From the NCBI RefSeq assembly GCF_007993795.1, contig NZ_CP042476.1, positions 1,240,001-1,304,000 of the forward strand: DNA of 64,000 bases, in the 5' to 3' direction. Shown here one piece after another: positions 51,936 through 61,185 of the stretch. The DNA comes from Antarcticibacterium arcticum (GTDB taxonomy: Bacteria > Bacteroidota > Bacteroidia > Flavobacteriales > Flavobacteriaceae). The first letter of the stretch is position 1; every line of letters starts with the position of its first letter. The notes under the pieces are model-generated. The model had not been told where the DNA came from. It was given only the letters and a program-made list of their open reading frames with translations, and made no database searches. The position numbers and the translations under genes are program-made.

Positions 51936-53266
51936 ACTGTAGCCCGCGAGTTTACATAGTTGAACCGCACCATTCCATCTTCATCAATTTTATCAAGAAC
52001 AATTGGATGAAGTGTGTTTACAAGTTCAGGATTCCAGGGCGTCTTTACTTTTACATAATTCTCTGTAAACCCGTGGATATACCCTTCTTTATTTTCACCC
52101 TCAAACAAAACAGTATGAGTACCTCCCAGCTGACTCTCATAAAAAGCCCTGCGCTTCTTTGCTGAAAGCCCCCGTAGCATTTTGGATCGCTTTTTACGAA
52201 CTTTAAGCGGGACGGCATCTTCCATTTCTGCCGCAGGTGTATTATCCCTTTCAGAATAAGCAAACACGTGCAGATAAGAAATGTCCAGTTCGTTTAAAAA
52301 ATTATAAGTTTCCAGGAAATGGGCTTCAGTTTCACCCGGAAATCCTACAATTACATCTACCCCAATACAGGCATTGGGCATAACGCTTTTAATAGTTTCA
52401 ACCCGGTCTACATACACTTCGCGCATATACCTCCGGCGCATTGCTTTTAGGATATCATTGGAACCGCTTTGCAGGGGAATGTGAAAATGAGGTACAAATG
52501 TTTTGCTCTGCGAAACAAAATGTATAGTCTCATTTTTAAGCAAATTTGGTTCTATAGAGGATATTCGCAGGCGTTCAATTCCTTCCACTTCATCAAGTGC
52601 CTGTACAAGGTCCAAAAATGTATGTTCGTGTTTTTTATTCCCAAACTCACCTTTCCCATAGTCCCCTATATTAACCCCGGTAAGAACGATCTCTTTAATT
52701 CCTTTAGCTGAAATTTCTGCGGCATTCTTCAGCACATTTTCCAGCTTATCACTTCGGGAGATACCCCGGGCAAGAGGGATGGTACAATAGGTACATTTAT
52801 AATCGCAACCGTCCTGAACTTTCAAAAATGCGCGGGTACGGTCTCCAAACGAGTAGGCACTCACGTAAAAATCGGCATCTTCTATCTCGCAGGAATGAAT
52901 TTGGGCAAATTCGCTGCGGGTGAGGTCATTTAAATAATCTGTGATCTTAAATTTTTCAGTGGCACCCAAAACCAGGTCTACGCCATCAACATCGGCAAGT
53001 TCTTCGGGTTTCAATTGTGCATAACAACCTATGGCAATTACAAATGCATCAGCATTGGCTTTTTGTGCCTGTTTGACTATTGCCTTAAATCTCTTATCAG
53101 CATTATCTGTAACTGAACAGGTATTGATCACGTAAATATCTGCACTATCTGAAAAATCTACTCTTTCAAAACCTTCATTCTTAAATGAACGGGCAATCGT
53201 AGAGGTTTCAGAAAAATTGAGCTTGCAGCCCAGGGTATAAAAAGCTACTTTTTTTGGATCGCTCAT
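51932..53266 (-). CDS. mtaB: tRNA threonylcarbamoyladenosine methylthiotransferase MtaB
   Basis: This 444-residue radical SAM enzyme has the N-terminal MTTase domain with Cys14, Cys50 and Cys81, and the radical SAM motif CDYKCTYC (Cys154, Cys158, Cys161). A TRAM-like C-terminal domain follows. The opening KVAFYTLGCKLNFSET is that of MtaB/YqeV rather than MiaB or RimO. It adds a methylthio group to t6A at position 37 of tRNAs that read ANN codons. It is transcribed leftwards, and its end overlaps the 100-residue gene's end. Confidence 0.95.
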   Translation of the reverse strand: MSDPKKVAFYTLGCKLNFSETSTIARSFKNEGFERVDFSDSADIYVINTCSVTDNADKRFKAIVKQAQKANADAFVIAIGCYAQLKPEELADVDGVDLVLGATEKFKITDYLNDLTRSEFAQIHSCEIEDADFYVSAYSFGDRTRAFLKVQDGCDYKCTYCTIPLARGISRSDKLENVLKNAAEISAKGIKEIVLTGVNIGDYGKGEFGNKKHEHTFLDLVQALDEVEGIERLRISSIEPNLLKNETIHFVSQSKTFVPHFHIPLQSGSNDILKAMRRRYMREVYVDRVETIKSVMPNACIGVDVIVGFPGETEAHFLETYNFLNELDISYLHVFAYSERDNTPAAEMEDAVPLKVRKKRSKMLRGLSAKKRRAFYESQLGGTHTVLFEGENKEGYIHGFTENYVKVKTPWNPELVNTLHPIVLDKIDEDGMVRFNYVNSRATV

Positions 53267-53374
53267 TACCTGTTCTTTTAATAATTACGCTGAAAAATTG
53301 AGAGTGCAAATATACCGGTTTTTATGGGTATGTAAAAACCACACCGTAATGGGGGTTGTAAAACTTAGGAGAGC

Positions 53375-54547
53375 TTATTCCCTTCTCCACTGTTTGGTAT
53401 CTTCAAAAACCTGTTCAAGGATTGCTTTATCTTCCTGTGAAAATTCGATATTTCTCCTTCTCATTACTACTTCGGCAACTTCAAAGGCCTTATTTGTTTT
53501 AAAGGTGGTCATACCCGCACTGCCTCCCCAACTGAAACTGGGAATGAAATTTCTTGGAAAACCGCTTCCAAAGATATTGGCGCTTACTCCTACAACGGTA
53601 CCGGTATTAAACATGGTATTGATACCACATTTGCTGTGATCTCCCATCATTAAGCCGCAAAACTGTAATCCGGTTTTTGCAAAACCTTCAGTTTCATAAT
53701 CCCAAAGACGCACTTCAGCATAATTATTCTTTAAATTGGAATTGTTGGTATCTGCTCCCAAATTACACCATTCCCCCAAAACTGAATTCCCCAGATATCC
53801 TTCGTGTCCTTTATTCGAATAAGAAAACATAACCGAATTATTAACCTCTCCTCCTACCCTGCAAAAAGAACCAATTGTGGTAGGGCCATAGATCTTGGCT
53901 CCCATTTTAACCACTGCTTCCTCGCCCAGGGAAAAAGGTCCTCTAATTAATGAACCCTCCATGATTTCACTATTGGCACCTATATATATAGGACCCGTTG
54001 AAGCGTTAAGGGTTGCAAATTCTACCTTTGCACCTTTCTCAATAAAAATATCCTCGGGATTTATAACATTATTGGTTGCAGGTATTGGGCTGCTGCTACG
54101 ATCTTTGGTGAGCAATTCAAAATCTGCCCGTAAGGCTTCCCCGTTTTTTGAAAAAATATCCCACGTATTAGAAATATTAAGGACTTCTCCCTGTAATTCC
54201 AGCTGCGTGTATTTATCGAAATTTACTTCCTCATCTTCAAGGCTAAAAAAAGCAACTACTTCATCTCCGTGGAAAATAGCCTGATTTTTCTCAAGATTAT
54301 CTATTTGCGCCACAAACTCCGGCGTTGGCAAATAGGAGGCATTAATCATTATATTTTCAGGCATTTCTACCAAAGGCCATTTTTGAGAAAGGTAATCTTC
54401 GGTTACGGTAGAGGTAGTTGATCCTAAGATCTTTTCCCATTTTTCCCGAATGGTTAGTATACCAATACGAATATCGGCCACAGGTCTTGTAAAAGTAAAT
54501 GGAAGCAACTGCTTTCTGGCCGAACCATCAAATAGAATATAATTCAT
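53375..54547 (-). CDS. GlmU-like sugar nucleotidyltransferase / left-handed beta-helix protein
   Basis: This 390-residue protein combines an N-terminal nucleotidyltransferase-type part (LPFTFTRPVADIRIGILTIREKWE near the start) with a left-handed beta-helix region (hexapeptide repeats from about residue 165 to 330, including EVNNSVMFSYSNKGHEGYLGNS). The layout matches the putative sugar nucleotidyltransferases of Bacteroidota usually labelled GlmU-like. The reaction is likely to involve an NDP-sugar, but the substrate and whether the acyltransferase part is active are unknown. It lies upstream of mtaB on the same strand. Confidence 0.82.
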   Translation of the reverse strand: MNYILFDGSARKQLLPFTFTRPVADIRIGILTIREKWEKILGSTTSTVTEDYLSQKWPLVEMPENIMINASYLPTPEFVAQIDNLEKNQAIFHGDEVVAFFSLEDEEVNFDKYTQLELQGEVLNISNTWDIFSKNGEALRADFELLTKDRSSSPIPATNNVINPEDIFIEKGAKVEFATLNASTGPIYIGANSEIMEGSLIRGPFSLGEEAVVKMGAKIYGPTTIGSFCRVGGEVNNSVMFSYSNKGHEGYLGNSVLGEWCNLGADTNNSNLKNNYAEVRLWDYETEGFAKTGLQFCGLMMGDHSKCGINTMFNTGTVVGVSANIFGSGFPRNFIPSFSWGGSAGMTTFKTNKAFEVAEVVMRRRNIEFSQEDKAILEQVFEDTKQWRRE

Positions 54548-54644
54548 AAACTGAAATTAAGAAAATAAAGGTAAAAGGAAAATAAAAACTTCTGGACTCC
54601 TTATTATTTAAGCAATTTTAAAAAACAAAAAGCTCTTCAAAATA

Positions 54645-54671
54645 AAAAAGCCCTCATTTCTGAAGGCTTTT
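54645..54671 (-). terminator. Terminator after rpmE
   Basis: On the minus strand an imperfect hairpin AAAAGCCTTCAG...GAGGGCTTTTTT (GGCTTT/AAAGCC arms with inner pairs) is followed by a T run. It lies about 20 bases past the rpmE stop. Confidence 0.55.
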
Positions 54672-54692
54672 ATGCACTGCGTACAAGAAAAA

Positions 54693-54944
54693 TTATTTCT
54701 TGAACTTAGAGTATTTGTTTTTGAATTTATCAATTCTACCAGCTGTATCCAGCAATTTGGATTTTCCGGTGTAGAATGGATGAGAGGTTCTTGAGATCTC
54801 CATTTTTACCAATGGATACTCTTTTCCTTCAACTTCAATAGTTTCTTTGGTATTTGCAGTAGACTTTGTAAGAAACACTTCGTCATTTGACATGTCCTTA
54901 AATGCTACCAATCTATAATTTTCCGGATGGATTCCCTGCTTCAT
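54693..54944 (-). CDS. rpmE2: Ribosomal protein bL31, type B
   Basis: Starting at ATG 54944 the 83-residue protein reads MKQGIHPENYRLVAFKDMSN and later SHPFYTGKSKLLDTAGRIDKFKNKYSKF, the standard sequence of bL31 type B. The zinc-binding cysteines of type A are absent, consistent with the B form. An in-frame extension to 55004 adds 20 residues and is not the real start. It is a large-subunit ribosomal protein. Its upstream region faces the gene at 55122. Confidence 0.93.
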   Translation of the reverse strand: MKQGIHPENYRLVAFKDMSNDEVFLTKSTANTKETIEVEGKEYPLVKMEISRTSHPFYTGKSKLLDTAGRIDKFKNKYSKFKK

Positions 54945-55080
54945 CGCTTTAATCTTTAAAATCGTGTTCGTTTTTCGAGTGGCAAATTTAAGCATTTTTA
55001 CCAAATAACAAACAAAATCCCTATGAAATTTTAAAAGACTTCAATTTACACTTAATCCCCCACCGTATGTAACGTTTTAT

Positions 55081-55088
55081 TATATTTG
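55081..55088 (+). promoter_or_regulatory. Candidate -7 element before the DUF4199 gene
   Basis: TATATTTG matches TAnnTTTG and lies 33 bases before the ATG at 55122. No clear -33 box is visible. Confidence 0.35.
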
Positions 55089-55121
55089 TTTACTAACCGG
55101 CATAACCAATCAATTAATAAA

Positions 55122-55652
55122 ATGGAGACTCAAAAAACTGAGGCAAAAAAATTTGTTCTTAACTACGGGGTGTTATTAGGTATCCTGTCTGTTCTAATGG
55201 GTGTGATAACCTATGTAACCAATGCTTACCTTAACCCCAGCTGGATAACCGGTACTATAAGTTTTCTTATTACAGTTGTTGTTATTTCACTTGCTATTCG
55301 GGCTTTTAAAACCGAAAATGATGGTTTTCTAGGGCTGGGGGAAGCTCTGAAAGTGGGAATTGGCGTTGCTGTAATTGGGGGAATCATAGGTGCTATCTGG
55401 ATGTTTTTATTGATGAATTATATTGAACCCGAGTATGTAAACCAACTTGCAGAAGTTCAAAGAGAGGCTATGATGGAAACCAATCCAAATATGACTGATG
55501 CCCAAATGGATGCAGCAATGGAATTTAACGCAAAGTTTAGTTCCCCGTATATGTTGCTGGCGTTTACTTTAATTGGAAGTTTATTCATGGGTCTTATCAT
55601 TTCGCTTATCGCGGGACTTATCATGAAAAATAAAAATCCGTATCTGGGATAG
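55122..55652 (+). CDS. DUF4199 membrane protein
   Basis: This 176-residue protein has four hydrophobic helices (about 11-34, 40-60, 76-102 and 145-171) and the helix-loop pattern of DUF4199 (LNYGVLLGILSVLMGVITYV at the start). The ATG at 55122 is the natural start; an upstream TTG at 55086 adds 12 residues. It is the first gene of a rightward series and precedes the GT2 gene by 13 bases. The function of the family is unknown. Confidence 0.82.
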   Translation: METQKTEAKKFVLNYGVLLGILSVLMGVITYVTNAYLNPSWITGTISFLITVVVISLAIRAFKTENDGFLGLGEALKVGIGVAVIGGIIGAIWMFLLMNYIEPEYVNQLAEVQREAMMETNPNMTDAQMDAAMEFNAKFSSPYMLLAFTLIGSLFMGLIISLIAGLIMKNKNPYLG

Positions 55653-55665
55653 AAAATAATATTGA

Positions 55666-56625
55666 ATGCAGTTATCTATAGTAATTCCCCTTCTTAATGA
55701 AGAGGAATCTTTAACCGAATTATATAATTGGATTGTATCTGTGATGCAATCCAATTCTTATTCTTATGAAATAATTTTTATAGATGATGGCAGTACAGAT
55801 GATTCCTGGAAGATCATCCAGGAACTCTCTGTTAAAAATCCCTCCGTAAAAGGAATAAAATTCAACAGGAATTACGGTAAATCACAGGCACTCCACGCGG
55901 GGTTCCTGGCTACTGAAGGGGATGTGGTAATTACCATGGATGCAGATCTACAGGACAACCCTGAGGAAATTCCCGCTTTATACCGATTGATACAGGAAGA
56001 AAATTATGACCTGGTGTCCGGATGGAAAAAAAAGCGGTATGATTCTGTTATTTCCAAAAACCTGCCATCCAAATTATTCAATGCTGCGGCGCGGAAGACT
56101 TCCGGTGTCAAATTACATGATTTCAACTGCGGTCTCAAAGCCTACCATAAAAAAGTAGTGAAGAATATTGATGTGTACGGGGAAATGCACCGGTACATTC
56201 CGGTATTGGCAAAAAATGCCGGCTTTGTTAAGATCACCGAAAAAGAGGTTAAACACCAGGCCAGAAAATACGGAAAGACCAAATTTGGAATGGAACGTTT
56301 CATAAATGGGTTTCTGGATCTTATAAGCATCTGGTTCCTTTCCAAATTTGGAAAAAGGCCAATGCACCTGTTTGGGGCCCTGGGAGTTCTCATGTTTTTC
56401 TTTGGATTTATAGCAGCGGCCTGGATTGGTCTTTCCAAATTGTATAAAATGTACCACAATCTCCCAAATATTCTGGTTACCCAAAATCCATGGTTCTATA
56501 TCTCCCTTATCTTAATGGTTATTGGAACTCAATTTTTTCTTGCAGGATTTCTGGGGGAACTCATATTAAGAAGCAAGCGGGAAAAAGAACAATACCTGGT
56601 GAGCAAAACAACAGGTATTAATTAA
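55666..56625 (+). CDS. Glycosyltransferase family 2 (dolichol/undecaprenol-phosphate sugar transferase type)
   Basis: This 319-residue protein has the GT-A fold with the nucleotide-binding DDGSTDDS (40-47) and the metal-binding DAD (92-94) in MDADLQDNPEE, and two C-terminal transmembrane helices (about 225-255 and 265-300). This is the layout of DPM1/GtrB/ArnC-like enzymes that add a sugar to a polyprenyl phosphate. It starts 13 bases after the DUF4199 gene and is followed by the phosphosugar mutase. Donor and role are unknown. Confidence 0.88.
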   Translation: MQLSIVIPLLNEEESLTELYNWIVSVMQSNSYSYEIIFIDDGSTDDSWKIIQELSVKNPSVKGIKFNRNYGKSQALHAGFLATEGDVVITMDADLQDNPEEIPALYRLIQEENYDLVSGWKKKRYDSVISKNLPSKLFNAAARKTSGVKLHDFNCGLKAYHKKVVKNIDVYGEMHRYIPVLAKNAGFVKITEKEVKHQARKYGKTKFGMERFINGFLDLISIWFLSKFGKRPMHLFGALGVLMFFFGFIAAAWIGLSKLYKMYHNLPNILVTQNPWFYISLILMVIGTQFFLAGFLGELILRSKREKEQYLVSKTTGIN

Positions 56626-56671
56626 GCATTTTCAGCATTAATCCTTATTTTTACTGCCTAAATTTTTAGCT

Positions 56672-58402
56672 ATGTCTACTATTAAACCTGAAATACTTGC
56701 TGCCGCGCAATCCTGGCTGTCAGATATCTTTGATAAGGAAACCAGAGATGGAGTGCAGCAGCTTATAGATAAAAACCCTGCAGAACTGGAAGAGTCGTTT
56801 TACAAAAACACCTCTTTTGGTACCGGGGGAATGCGCGATATTATGGGAGTGGGCCCTAACCGAATCAATAAATATACCCTGGGAAAAAACACCCAGGGAA
56901 TATCCAATGTTCTTAAAACCGAGTTCCCGGGAGAAGAATTGAAAGTGGTGATTGCTTACGATTGCCGTAACAACAGTAAAGAACTTGCCCGTGTTGTGGC
57001 CAATGTATTTTCGGCCAATGGAATTAAGGTGTTCCTGTTTTCAGATCTTCGGGCCACTCCTGTGCTTTCCTTTGCGGTACGTTATTTAAAATGTCACTGC
57101 GGTATTGTACTTACCGCAAGCCATAATCCGCCGGAATATAACGGTTACAAAGTTTATTGGCAGGATGGGGGACAATTGGTACCGCCCCAGGATAGTATTA
57201 TAATAGATGAAATAGGTAAGCTGCAATATTCCGAGATTAATTTCAAGGCAAATAAGGACCTGATCGAACTTATAGATTCTAAGGTAGATGATGCATTCCT
57301 GGAAGCATCTGTAAAAAACGGAAGTTTTAATACCGCCCAGGAATCAAAAGATGGACTTAAGATAGTTTTCACGTCGCTTCATGGTACCGCTTCTACCGTA
57401 AACCCCCAGGTTCTTGCAAAAGCGGGTTATAAAAATGTATATACGGTAAAAGAGCAGGAAGTGCCCAACGGAAATTTCCCCACGGTTAAATCACCCAATC
57501 CTGAAGAACCGGAAGCCCTTGAAATGGCATTAAAACTGGCAGAAGAAAAAAATGCTGATATAGTTATAGGTACAGACCCAGATGGGGACCGTCTTGGGAT
57601 CGCTGTGCGCGATTTGAATAACAAATTAATACTTCTTAACGGGAACCAAACCATGGTGGTCATGACCTGGTTTCTTTTGGAACAATGGAAAAAGCAGGGG
57701 AAATTGAATAAGAATTCTTTTGTTGCCTCCACTATTGTATCCACTCCTATGCTTAAAAATATTACTGAAAGTTACGGCGCGCAATATCACGAAGTACTTA
57801 CCGGTTTTAAATGGATCGCAAAAATGATCAAGGATAATCCAGACCTGGATTTTGTAGGTGGCGGGGAAGAAAGCTTTGGATATATGGTAGGCGAATTTGT
57901 GCGGGATAAAGACGCTGCCACTGCTACCCTACTGGCCTGCGAGATCGCAGCCCAAATGAAGGCTGCCGGAAGTTCTTTTTATGGAAAATTACTGGACCTA
58001 TACACAGAGTTTGGTTTGTACCGGGAAGAATTGATCTCGCTGGTGAAAAAAGGTATAGAAGGAGAATTGCAAATAAAACAAATGATGATTGACCTGCGGG
58101 AGAATCCTTTAAACGAGGTTAATGGAGAAAAAGTAGTTTTAATTGAAGATTACCAGGCCTCCACCACCAGAAATCTTCTGGATCATACCGAAGGACTTAT
58201 TGATATTCCCAAATCCAACGTGTTGATCTATTATACTGAAGAAGGTACAAAAATAGCCGCCAGGCCCAGTGGAACAGAGCCGAAGATCAAATTTTACATT
58301 AGCGTGAATGCTTCTCTAAACTCTGTGGAAGAATATGAGGAAGTTAATATGCAGTTACAAAAAAGAATCGCCGGGATCAAAGATGATCTTAAGGTGGAAT
58401 AA
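56672..58402 (+). CDS. Phosphoglucomutase/phosphomannomutase family enzyme
   Basis: This 576-residue protein is of the alpha-D-phosphohexomutase superfamily. The phospho-serine motif TASHNP has Ser150, the metal loop is DPDGDR (302-307), the sugar-binding loop is GGEESFG, and the phosphate-binding RPSGTEPK lies near the C-terminus. Length fits the PgcA-type bacterial phosphoglucomutase. It interconverts hexose 1- and 6-phosphates, supplying precursors of NDP-sugars, glucans and envelope sugars. It is transcribed between the GT2 and ABC exporter genes. Confidence 0.92.
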   Translation: MSTIKPEILAAAQSWLSDIFDKETRDGVQQLIDKNPAELEESFYKNTSFGTGGMRDIMGVGPNRINKYTLGKNTQGISNVLKTEFPGEELKVVIAYDCRNNSKELARVVANVFSANGIKVFLFSDLRATPVLSFAVRYLKCHCGIVLTASHNPPEYNGYKVYWQDGGQLVPPQDSIIIDEIGKLQYSEINFKANKDLIELIDSKVDDAFLEASVKNGSFNTAQESKDGLKIVFTSLHGTASTVNPQVLAKAGYKNVYTVKEQEVPNGNFPTVKSPNPEEPEALEMALKLAEEKNADIVIGTDPDGDRLGIAVRDLNNKLILLNGNQTMVVMTWFLLEQWKKQGKLNKNSFVASTIVSTPMLKNITESYGAQYHEVLTGFKWIAKMIKDNPDLDFVGGGEESFGYMVGEFVRDKDAATATLLACEIAAQMKAAGSSFYGKLLDLYTEFGLYREELISLVKKGIEGELQIKQMMIDLRENPLNEVNGEKVVLIEDYQASTTRNLLDHTEGLIDIPKSNVLIYYTEEGTKIAARPSGTEPKIKFYISVNASLNSVEEYEEVNMQLQKRIAGIKDDLKVE

Positions 58403-58411
58403 AAAGTTTTA

Positions 58412-60235
58412 ATGACCTATTTCAGAAGAATTCTTGAATTTGCAAAGCCCTACAAGCGCTTTGCATTCCTTAATATTATATGTAATATATTTTATGCCCT
58501 TTTTAGTACCCTTTCCTTTATTGCCCTTATCCCGGTTATAAGAATATTGGTAAATCCTGAAGAAAGGACAAATGAGATCCCGGTTTGGAGTGGCTGGATG
58601 GGTGCAAAAGATTATTATGTAGATTATTTTAATTACAACGTAAGCCAGAGGGTGGCTGAAGATGAAGTGTCGGCCCTTGTTTTTATTTGTGGGATCGTAG
58701 TAATCTTGTTCTTCCTGAAAAACCTGTTTGGGTACCTGGCAGATTTCTTTATAACTTTCTTGCGAAACGGGGTGCTACGCGACATTAGGGATGCGCTGTA
58801 TAAAAAAATACTCCATTTGCCCATTGCATACTTTTCTGAAAAGAAAAAAGGAGATACCATTTCACGCATCACGGCCGATGTTAATGAGGTGCAGTTTTCT
58901 TTCCTTTCTATTTTAGAGCTTATTGTGAGAGAACCCCTCACGATATTATTTACCATTATCGCGATGTTGTTAATAAGCCCTAAACTCACCATTTTCGTGT
59001 TTATTTTCTTACCGGTTTCCGGTTATTTGATCTCACTTATAGGAAAAAAATTAAAAGCCCAATCCCACCGGGCGCAGGAGGAAAATGGCAATTTCCTTTC
59101 TATTGTTGAGGAAACCCTGTCCAGTTTAAAAATTGTAAAAGGGTTCAATGTTGAAAATCAATTTGAACAAAAATTTAAAAAATCAACCAACAGTCTAAAT
59201 AGCATTTTAAACAGTTTGGTGAATCGCCAAAACCTGGCATCCCCTGCCAGTGAGTTCCTTGGAATCTTTGTAATTGTAGTGATCCTTTGGTTTGGAGGGA
59301 ATATGGTTTTGGTTGAAGGTACACTGGACGCGGCAACATTTATTGCATTTCTGGCGTTGTCCTATAATATTTTAACACCCGCCAAACAAATTTCCAAGGC
59401 CTCGTATAGTGTAAAAAAAGGAAATGCCGCTGCAGAGCGAATTCTCGATGTCCTGTCCACGCCCTCAAATATTACAGATGCTCCCAATGCCATTGATTAT
59501 AAGGAGTTTAAAAATTCAGTTGAAATTGAGAATATAAACTTCAGGTATGAAGAGGACCTGGTGCTTAAAAATTTTAGCCTGAGTGTGCCCAAGGGAACAA
59601 CGGTTGCCTTAGTAGGCCAGTCTGGTAGTGGTAAATCTACCATAGCCAATTTGGTTACCCGTTTTTATGATGTTAATGAAGGAGCTATTAAGATAGATGG
59701 GAATGACATTAGGCATATTACCAAACGCTCCCTTCGCGATATGCTGGGATTGGTAACCCAGGATTCCATCCTATTTAATGACACCGTTAAAAACAACATA
59801 GCTCTTGGAAAAATTGATGCCACCGAGGAGGAGATTATAGAGGCTCTTAAAGTGGCCAACGCCTGGGAATTTGTGCGTAATCTTCCTAAGGGACTTGAAA
59901 CCAATATTGGGGATAGTGGTAATAAATTGAGTGGTGGGCAAAAGCAACGTCTTTCCATTGCAAGGGCCGTGCTTAAGAATCCGCCGATTATGATCCTGGA
60001 TGAAGCAACCTCTGCCCTGGATACTGAAAGTGAAAAACTGGTGCAACTGGCTCTTGAGAATATGATGAAAAACCGAACTTCCATTGTAATTGCCCACAGG
60101 CTTTCCACTATTCAAAAAGCCGATTTTATTGCCGTAATGCATCATGGAGAAATTGTAGAACAGGGTACTCATGATTATTTACTGGAAAAGGATGGCGTTT
60201 ACAGAAAGCTTGTAGAAATGCAATCCTTTGAATAA
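58412..60235 (+). CDS. ABC exporter with fused membrane and ATPase domains (MsbA-like)
   Basis: This 607-residue half-transporter has an N-terminal six-helix membrane domain (residues about 15-330) and a C-terminal ATPase with Walker A GQSGSGKST, signature LSGGQKQR, Walker B MILDEATSALD and the H-loop IVIAHRLSTI. The family includes MsbA and multidrug or lipid exporters. The position after a GT2 and a phosphosugar mutase hints at envelope glycolipid export; this is inference. It starts 9 bases after the mutase stop. The operon ends at a strong terminator. Confidence 0.92.
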   Translation: MTYFRRILEFAKPYKRFAFLNIICNIFYALFSTLSFIALIPVIRILVNPEERTNEIPVWSGWMGAKDYYVDYFNYNVSQRVAEDEVSALVFICGIVVILFFLKNLFGYLADFFITFLRNGVLRDIRDALYKKILHLPIAYFSEKKKGDTISRITADVNEVQFSFLSILELIVREPLTILFTIIAMLLISPKLTIFVFIFLPVSGYLISLIGKKLKAQSHRAQEENGNFLSIVEETLSSLKIVKGFNVENQFEQKFKKSTNSLNSILNSLVNRQNLASPASEFLGIFVIVVILWFGGNMVLVEGTLDAATFIAFLALSYNILTPAKQISKASYSVKKGNAAAERILDVLSTPSNITDAPNAIDYKEFKNSVEIENINFRYEEDLVLKNFSLSVPKGTTVALVGQSGSGKSTIANLVTRFYDVNEGAIKIDGNDIRHITKRSLRDMLGLVTQDSILFNDTVKNNIALGKIDATEEEIIEALKVANAWEFVRNLPKGLETNIGDSGNKLSGGQKQRLSIARAVLKNPPIMILDEATSALDTESEKLVQLALENMMKNRTSIVIAHRLSTIQKADFIAVMHHGEIVEQGTHDYLLEKDGVYRKLVEMQSFE

Positions 60236-60249
60236 CCGTTTCTGTTATA

Positions 60250-60285
60250 AAAAAAACCTCCCCTTAATTTTAAAAGGGGAGGTTT
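60250..60285 (+). terminator. Strong terminator after the ABC exporter
   Basis: AAAAACCTCCCCTT (60252-60265) pairs with AAGGGGAGGTTTTT (60274-60287) within a U-ending hairpin. It closes the rightward operon. Confidence 0.85.
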
Positions 60286-60303
60286 TTAAGTTTTAAACCA
60301 AAA

Positions 60304-60334
60304 AAAAATGGATGAAGTAGGTTCATCCATTTTT
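60304..60334 (+). terminator. Second hairpin right after the first terminator
   Basis: AAAAATGGATGAA (60304-60316) pairs perfectly with TTCATCCATTTTT (60322-60334). It lies 17 bases after the previous terminator and has an A/T-run structure that also would work as one; it may be a backup or belong to an RNA in this gap. Confidence 0.5.
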
Positions 60335-60607
60335 AAATATTTCCATTTTGGGGCAAATGAAAATAAAGCTCAGATTCAATTAATTTTCGTTGGGGCAAAA
60401 AAAGATTAAATCGTTTTGTTATATCAAAGATAAATTAAAAATTCATTTCACCAAAAAAAAATTGCAAATTATCTGTTTTTTATGTCTTTTATCGATTCTT
60501 GTATTAAATTTCCTACACAATTGAAAGTCTTTTCCCACAAATCTAAGTGTGTATATTTTCTATTCGTGATAAAGAATTCAATAACTTTAGGTTTTTAAGT
60601 AAAGGCA
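60335..60607. other. Gap before the second ECF sigma gene
   Basis: About 270 bases of AT-rich sequence with no gene visible. With the two hairpins just before it, the gene-free stretch is about 370 bases. The sigma gene's promoter should lie here, but no clear TAnnTTTG element is seen, as would fit an ECF-type self-controlled promoter. Confidence 0.35.
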
Positions 60608-61153
60608 TTGAAGACTCAGGAAGATATTTTAGTACAGCAGTTACAGGATCCGCATCAATCAAATGATGCCTTCAGGCAACTGGTGTCACAATATAAGGAA
60701 CGCCTCTACTGGCATGTGCGTAATATGGTCAAAGATCATGACGATACAGATGATATACTTCAGAATACCTTTATAAAGATCTTCAGGAACATTGATAAAT
60801 TTAAAGGGGACAGCAAGTTGTATTCCTGGATGTACAGGATTGCCACTAATGAGGCCATAACTTTCCTGAACAATAAAGCAAAGAAACTCCAGGTTTCTTC
60901 AGAAGAATATCAAACCAGTCTTATAGAGAACATTGAAAGCGATGTATATTTTGAAGGCGATGAGATTCAATTGAAACTTCAGCGTGCTATTGCCCTGCTG
61001 CCGCAGAAACAACAGCAGGTTTTCAACATGAAATATTTCCAGGAGTTGAAATACCGGGAAATGGCAGATATTCTTGAAACCAGTGAAGGGGCCCTCAAAG
61101 CTTCCTATCACATAGCAGTTAAGAAAATTGAAGAATATTTAAAAGGCAGTTAA
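60608..61153 (+). CDS. ECF-type RNA polymerase sigma factor (second module)
   Basis: This 181-residue sigma factor has region 2 (about 25-95; DDTDDILQNTFIKIFRNIDKF) and region 4 (about 118-175; LPQKQQQVFNMKYFQELKYREMADILETSEGALKASYHIAVKKI). It starts with TTG at 60608. It is followed by a membrane-anchored protein (61186) and a Spy-like protein (61719), so the three form a probable envelope-stress unit. It is similar in plan to the sigma/regulator operon at 28.8-30.9 kb but not to its products. Confidence 0.9.
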   Translation: MKTQEDILVQQLQDPHQSNDAFRQLVSQYKERLYWHVRNMVKDHDDTDDILQNTFIKIFRNIDKFKGDSKLYSWMYRIATNEAITFLNNKAKKLQVSSEEYQTSLIENIESDVYFEGDEIQLKLQRAIALLPQKQQQVFNMKYFQELKYREMADILETSEGALKASYHIAVKKIEEYLKGS

Positions 61154-61185
61154 ACCTTTTTAAGTATAAAGAGTCAAATAACCAA

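Noticed and set aside
54945..55004. Extended start of bL31 at 55004
   Set aside because: The conserved protein begins MKQGIHPENYR at 54944; the extra 20 residues do not belong to the family.
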